Source: an uncultured Flavobacteriaceae bacterium (lineage in GTDB: Bacteria; Bacteroidota; Bacteroidia; Flavobacteriales; Flavobacteriaceae). From it: a DNA stretch of 64,000 nucleotides. Position 1 is the stretch's first letter. Each line of letters starts with the position of its first letter. The DNA is taken from contig CALDYU010000018.1 in assembly GCA_937944485.1 (NCBI GenBank), positions 62,001-126,000 of the forward strand, written 5' to 3'. Position numbers and translations under genes: made by a program. The notes under the pieces are model-generated. The model saw only the letters and a program-made list of their open reading frames with translations, was not told the DNA's origin and ran no database searches. This document shows positions 62,101-64,000 of this stretch, one piece after another.

Positions 62101-63510
62101 TTAAAATTGAAAATAAATGAATTGACCATCTCCAAATACACCTAAATAAAGGATACAGAAAATTAATATGGCATATCCAAACATTCTTAGATATTCATTT
62201 CTATTACGAGAAATTGAAAATGTAGCATCGAAGAATTCTCTTTTCAGTTCCACCAGAAAAAGAAACGAAATTGCTAATAAGGAATATATTGGTGCTGTTT
62301 TGTCAGGGCCGACACCTATATAAAGAGTACCTAGTTTAGTTGTCATAATATTAATGATGTATAAAGCATCACTAATCGTATTCGCTCGAAAAAAAATCCA
62401 TGCAAAATTGATTAGAACAAAAGTGAGAATGATATTGAAGAAATTCTTTGATTTCTTACTAAAAAATAGAACTTCAATAATCAGATAAATACCATTTAAT
62501 GCACCCCAAACAACGAATGTCCAATTAGCACCATGCCACAAGCCACTAATTAAAAATGTAATAAATAAATTGAATAACCATCTCAACTTACCAACTCTAT
62601 TTCCCCCAAGTGGAATATAAAGGTAATCTCTAAACCAAGTTGACAGAGAGATGTGCCACCGCGTCCAAAATTCACTTACCGAAGAAGAAAAATAAGGTCG
62701 TTTAAAGTTTGTCATGAGATTAAAACCGAATAGTTTCGCTGTGCCAATGGCAATCAATGAATACCCAGCGAAATCGCCATAAATTTGAAAAGCAAACATA
62801 ATGGTAGCAGCAATAAAACTTAGCCCTTCATGATTTTCAATATTGTTATAGATGGCATTTACGTAAATCGCCGCTCTATCTGCAACTACTATTTTTAAGA
62901 AAAAACCCCAAATCATGAGTTTAACACCCATAGAAACATTGACATATGAAAATTTTCTTTTAGTAAAAAATTGCGGAAGTAGGTTAGATGCCCTTTCTAT
63001 GGGGCCAGCAACGAGCTGTGGAAAGAAACTAACAAATGCAAAAAAACCAATTATATTGGTTGTTGGTTGTAATTTACGTTTATACACATCAATAGTGTAA
63101 CTTAATGTCTGAAAGGTATAAAAACTGATGCCAACAGGTAATATGATATCAAGCCCCCTGCCGGTTATTGAACTCCCAAAAATGGTGAAAGCGTTGGAGA
63201 AACTATCAACGAAAAAATTATAATATTTAAAGAAACCAAGAAAGCCAAGGTTAACAATAATACTTATAAATAAAAGTATTTTTCGTTTTTTAATATTGCG
63301 AGTAGTAAGCAAACTTTTGCCTATATAAAAATCTACTAAAGAACTAAATAGTATTAACGATAAAAAACGCGAGTCCCACCAGCCGTAAAAAATATAGCTA
63401 GCTACTAATAATAGAATATTTTGAAATATTATTTTTTTTTTTGCAATAGCCCAGTATAGCCCAAATACAATAGGTAAAAATATGGCAAAATCAATAGAAT
63501 TAAAGAGCAT
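62101..63510 (-). CDS. MBOAT family O-acyltransferase (AlgI/DltB-like)
   Basis: A 469-residue membrane protein with about eleven segments. It has the typical MBOAT signatures: FYTFQTLSYTIDVYK, SVSEFWTRWHISLSTWFRDY and the catalytic His in FLISGLWHGANWTFVVWG. AlgI-type proteins pass acyl groups across the inner membrane for O-acetylation of alginate and similar polymers. With the SGNH-like gene right behind, it forms an acylation module, most likely for the polysaccharide made by this locus. Confidence 0.92.
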   Translation of the reverse strand: MLFNSIDFAIFLPIVFGLYWAIAKKKIIFQNILLLVASYIFYGWWDSRFLSLILFSSLVDFYIGKSLLTTRNIKKRKILLFISIIVNLGFLGFFKYYNFFVDSFSNAFTIFGSSITGRGLDIILPVGISFYTFQTLSYTIDVYKRKLQPTTNIIGFFAFVSFFPQLVAGPIERASNLLPQFFTKRKFSYVNVSMGVKLMIWGFFLKIVVADRAAIYVNAIYNNIENHEGLSFIAATIMFAFQIYGDFAGYSLIAIGTAKLFGFNLMTNFKRPYFSSSVSEFWTRWHISLSTWFRDYLYIPLGGNRVGKLRWLFNLFITFLISGLWHGANWTFVVWGALNGIYLIIEVLFFSKKSKNFFNIILTFVLINFAWIFFRANTISDALYIINIMTTKLGTLYIGVGPDKTAPIYSLLAISFLFLVELKREFFDATFSISRNRNEYLRMFGYAILIFCILYLGVFGDGQFIYFQF

Positions 63511-63572
63511 TTATACAAAGGGAGTTACAGGATAGGACTCAATCAAACAAAATATTGAAATACACGATTATG

Positions 63573-64000
63573 CTATCTGGTAAGTTTAATATTTAAAAAT
63601 TTATTAAAGTTATGCGCTATTAAAAAGACCAAAATAGGTACAATGGGTACCAAATGCCGAACCCTTCCATCTAAAAGAATAAGACCTCCCATATAGATTA
63701 ATGCAAAAGCCCAAATAAATCTAATTTCATAAGCTAAGTATTTTAGATTATAAAAACCTAACACTAACCCAAGAATTAAAAAGGCCACAAGAAAAGAATT
63801 AGGAATAATATAAAGAAAATTTGAAGTTTTCAAGGGTATATAGGTGAAAGGATAATTATAGAACAGTCTAAATCCACTTGCGAGCGTGTTCTTCAAAAAT
63901 TTTACAGGATGATTTTTAATGTTTTCTATTGCTTTCTCCTTATATATTCGATCTCTTTCTAGTGCTGAGTGAGCACTTACTGCATTAATAAACTCGCCAT
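63573..64000 (-). CDS. C-terminal part of a GT39-like membrane glycosyltransferase
   Basis: The stop is at 63573 and the frame stays open to the window end, so at least 142 residues of the C-terminus are present and the start is outside. The visible part begins GEFINAVSAHSALERDRIYK, then has KNHPVKFLKNTLASG and about four membrane segments with GRVRHLVPIVPILVFLIAH, the usual closing part of ArnT/dolichyl-phosphate-mannose-type (GT39-like) transferases. These use polyprenyl-phosphate sugars on the periplasmic side. A side-chain sugar on the polysaccharide is a possible target. Identification rests on a fragment. Confidence 0.6.
   Translation of the reverse strand, partial: GEFINAVSAHSALERDRIYKEKAIENIKNHPVKFLKNTLASGFRLFYNYPFTYIPLKTSNFLYIIPNSFLVAFLILGLVLGFYNLKYLAYEIRFIWAFALIYMGGLILLDGRVRHLVPIVPILVFLIAHNFNKFLNIKLTR

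Noticed and set aside
1-64000. tRNA, rRNA, insertion sequences, prophage or attachment sites
   Set aside because: No transposase, integrase, tRNA-like cloverleaf or rRNA segment was recognised on either strand by reading; a tRNAscan or Rfam search would be decisive.

Overview
The window looks like a chromosomal segment of a marine member of the Flavobacteriaceae (Bacteroidota). The evidence is the low G+C content by eye, type IX secretion and gliding genes (an SprA C-terminus, two PorP/SprF-like proteins, a type-B sorted adhesin), Bacteroidota-style promoters (TTG - 17 to 20 nt - TAnnTTTG), the sprA-gcvH-vanZ-tonB order, and lipoprotein polysaccharide lyases with PKD domains. A Maribacter/Zobellia/Arenibacter-like genus is a guess from style, not proven. 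I saw no tRNA, rRNA, CRISPR array, insertion sequence or phage gene.

Layout. 1-2458: sprA 3' end, gcvH, a VanZ-like gene and tonB. 2516-3415: a secreted metallo-beta-lactamase-fold hydrolase, convergent. 3520-8750: a cytochrome oxidase and biogenesis operon (ctaB, two subunit III genes, subunit IV, a thioredoxin-like protein, SCO, DUF420 and a 71-residue Cys-x-x-Cys membrane protein). 8875-18422: two adjacent MacAB-TolC-like exporter operons whose leaders share an ECF-sigma-like promoter motif with the same 17-nt spacer. 18512-28426: housekeeping and mixed genes (tsaB, dodecin, NifU-like, PorP-like, vWA and DUF4349 proteins, a LytS/LytR-type two-component pair, gamma carbonic anhydrase, fabD). 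28603-35228: a type IX secretion module with a 1221-residue adhesin, a PorP/SprF protein and an OmpA/PD40 protein. 35238-37189: a non-canonical Nramp-like transporter and a SanA-like protein.

37668-64000 is a large exopolysaccharide locus of the Wzx/Wzy type: initiating sugar transferase, Wza, Wzc, Wzy, Wzx, six glycosyltransferases and a hexapeptide acyltransferase. It is followed by three paralogous secreted polysaccharide lyases, the GDP-fucose genes gmd and fcl on the opposite strand, an MBOAT/SGNH O-acylation pair, and the C-terminus of a membrane glycosyltransferase at the window edge. Together these suggest a fucose-containing, acylated surface polysaccharide. Its own locus encodes lyases that may trim, release or remodel it.

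The most noteworthy points are the lyase trio inside the polysaccharide locus, the paired ECF-like promoters of the exporter operons (the first operon lacks an ATPase), the Nramp homologue without the usual metal-binding motifs, and a cluster of palindromes in the 478-bp gap ahead of the polysaccharide operon.
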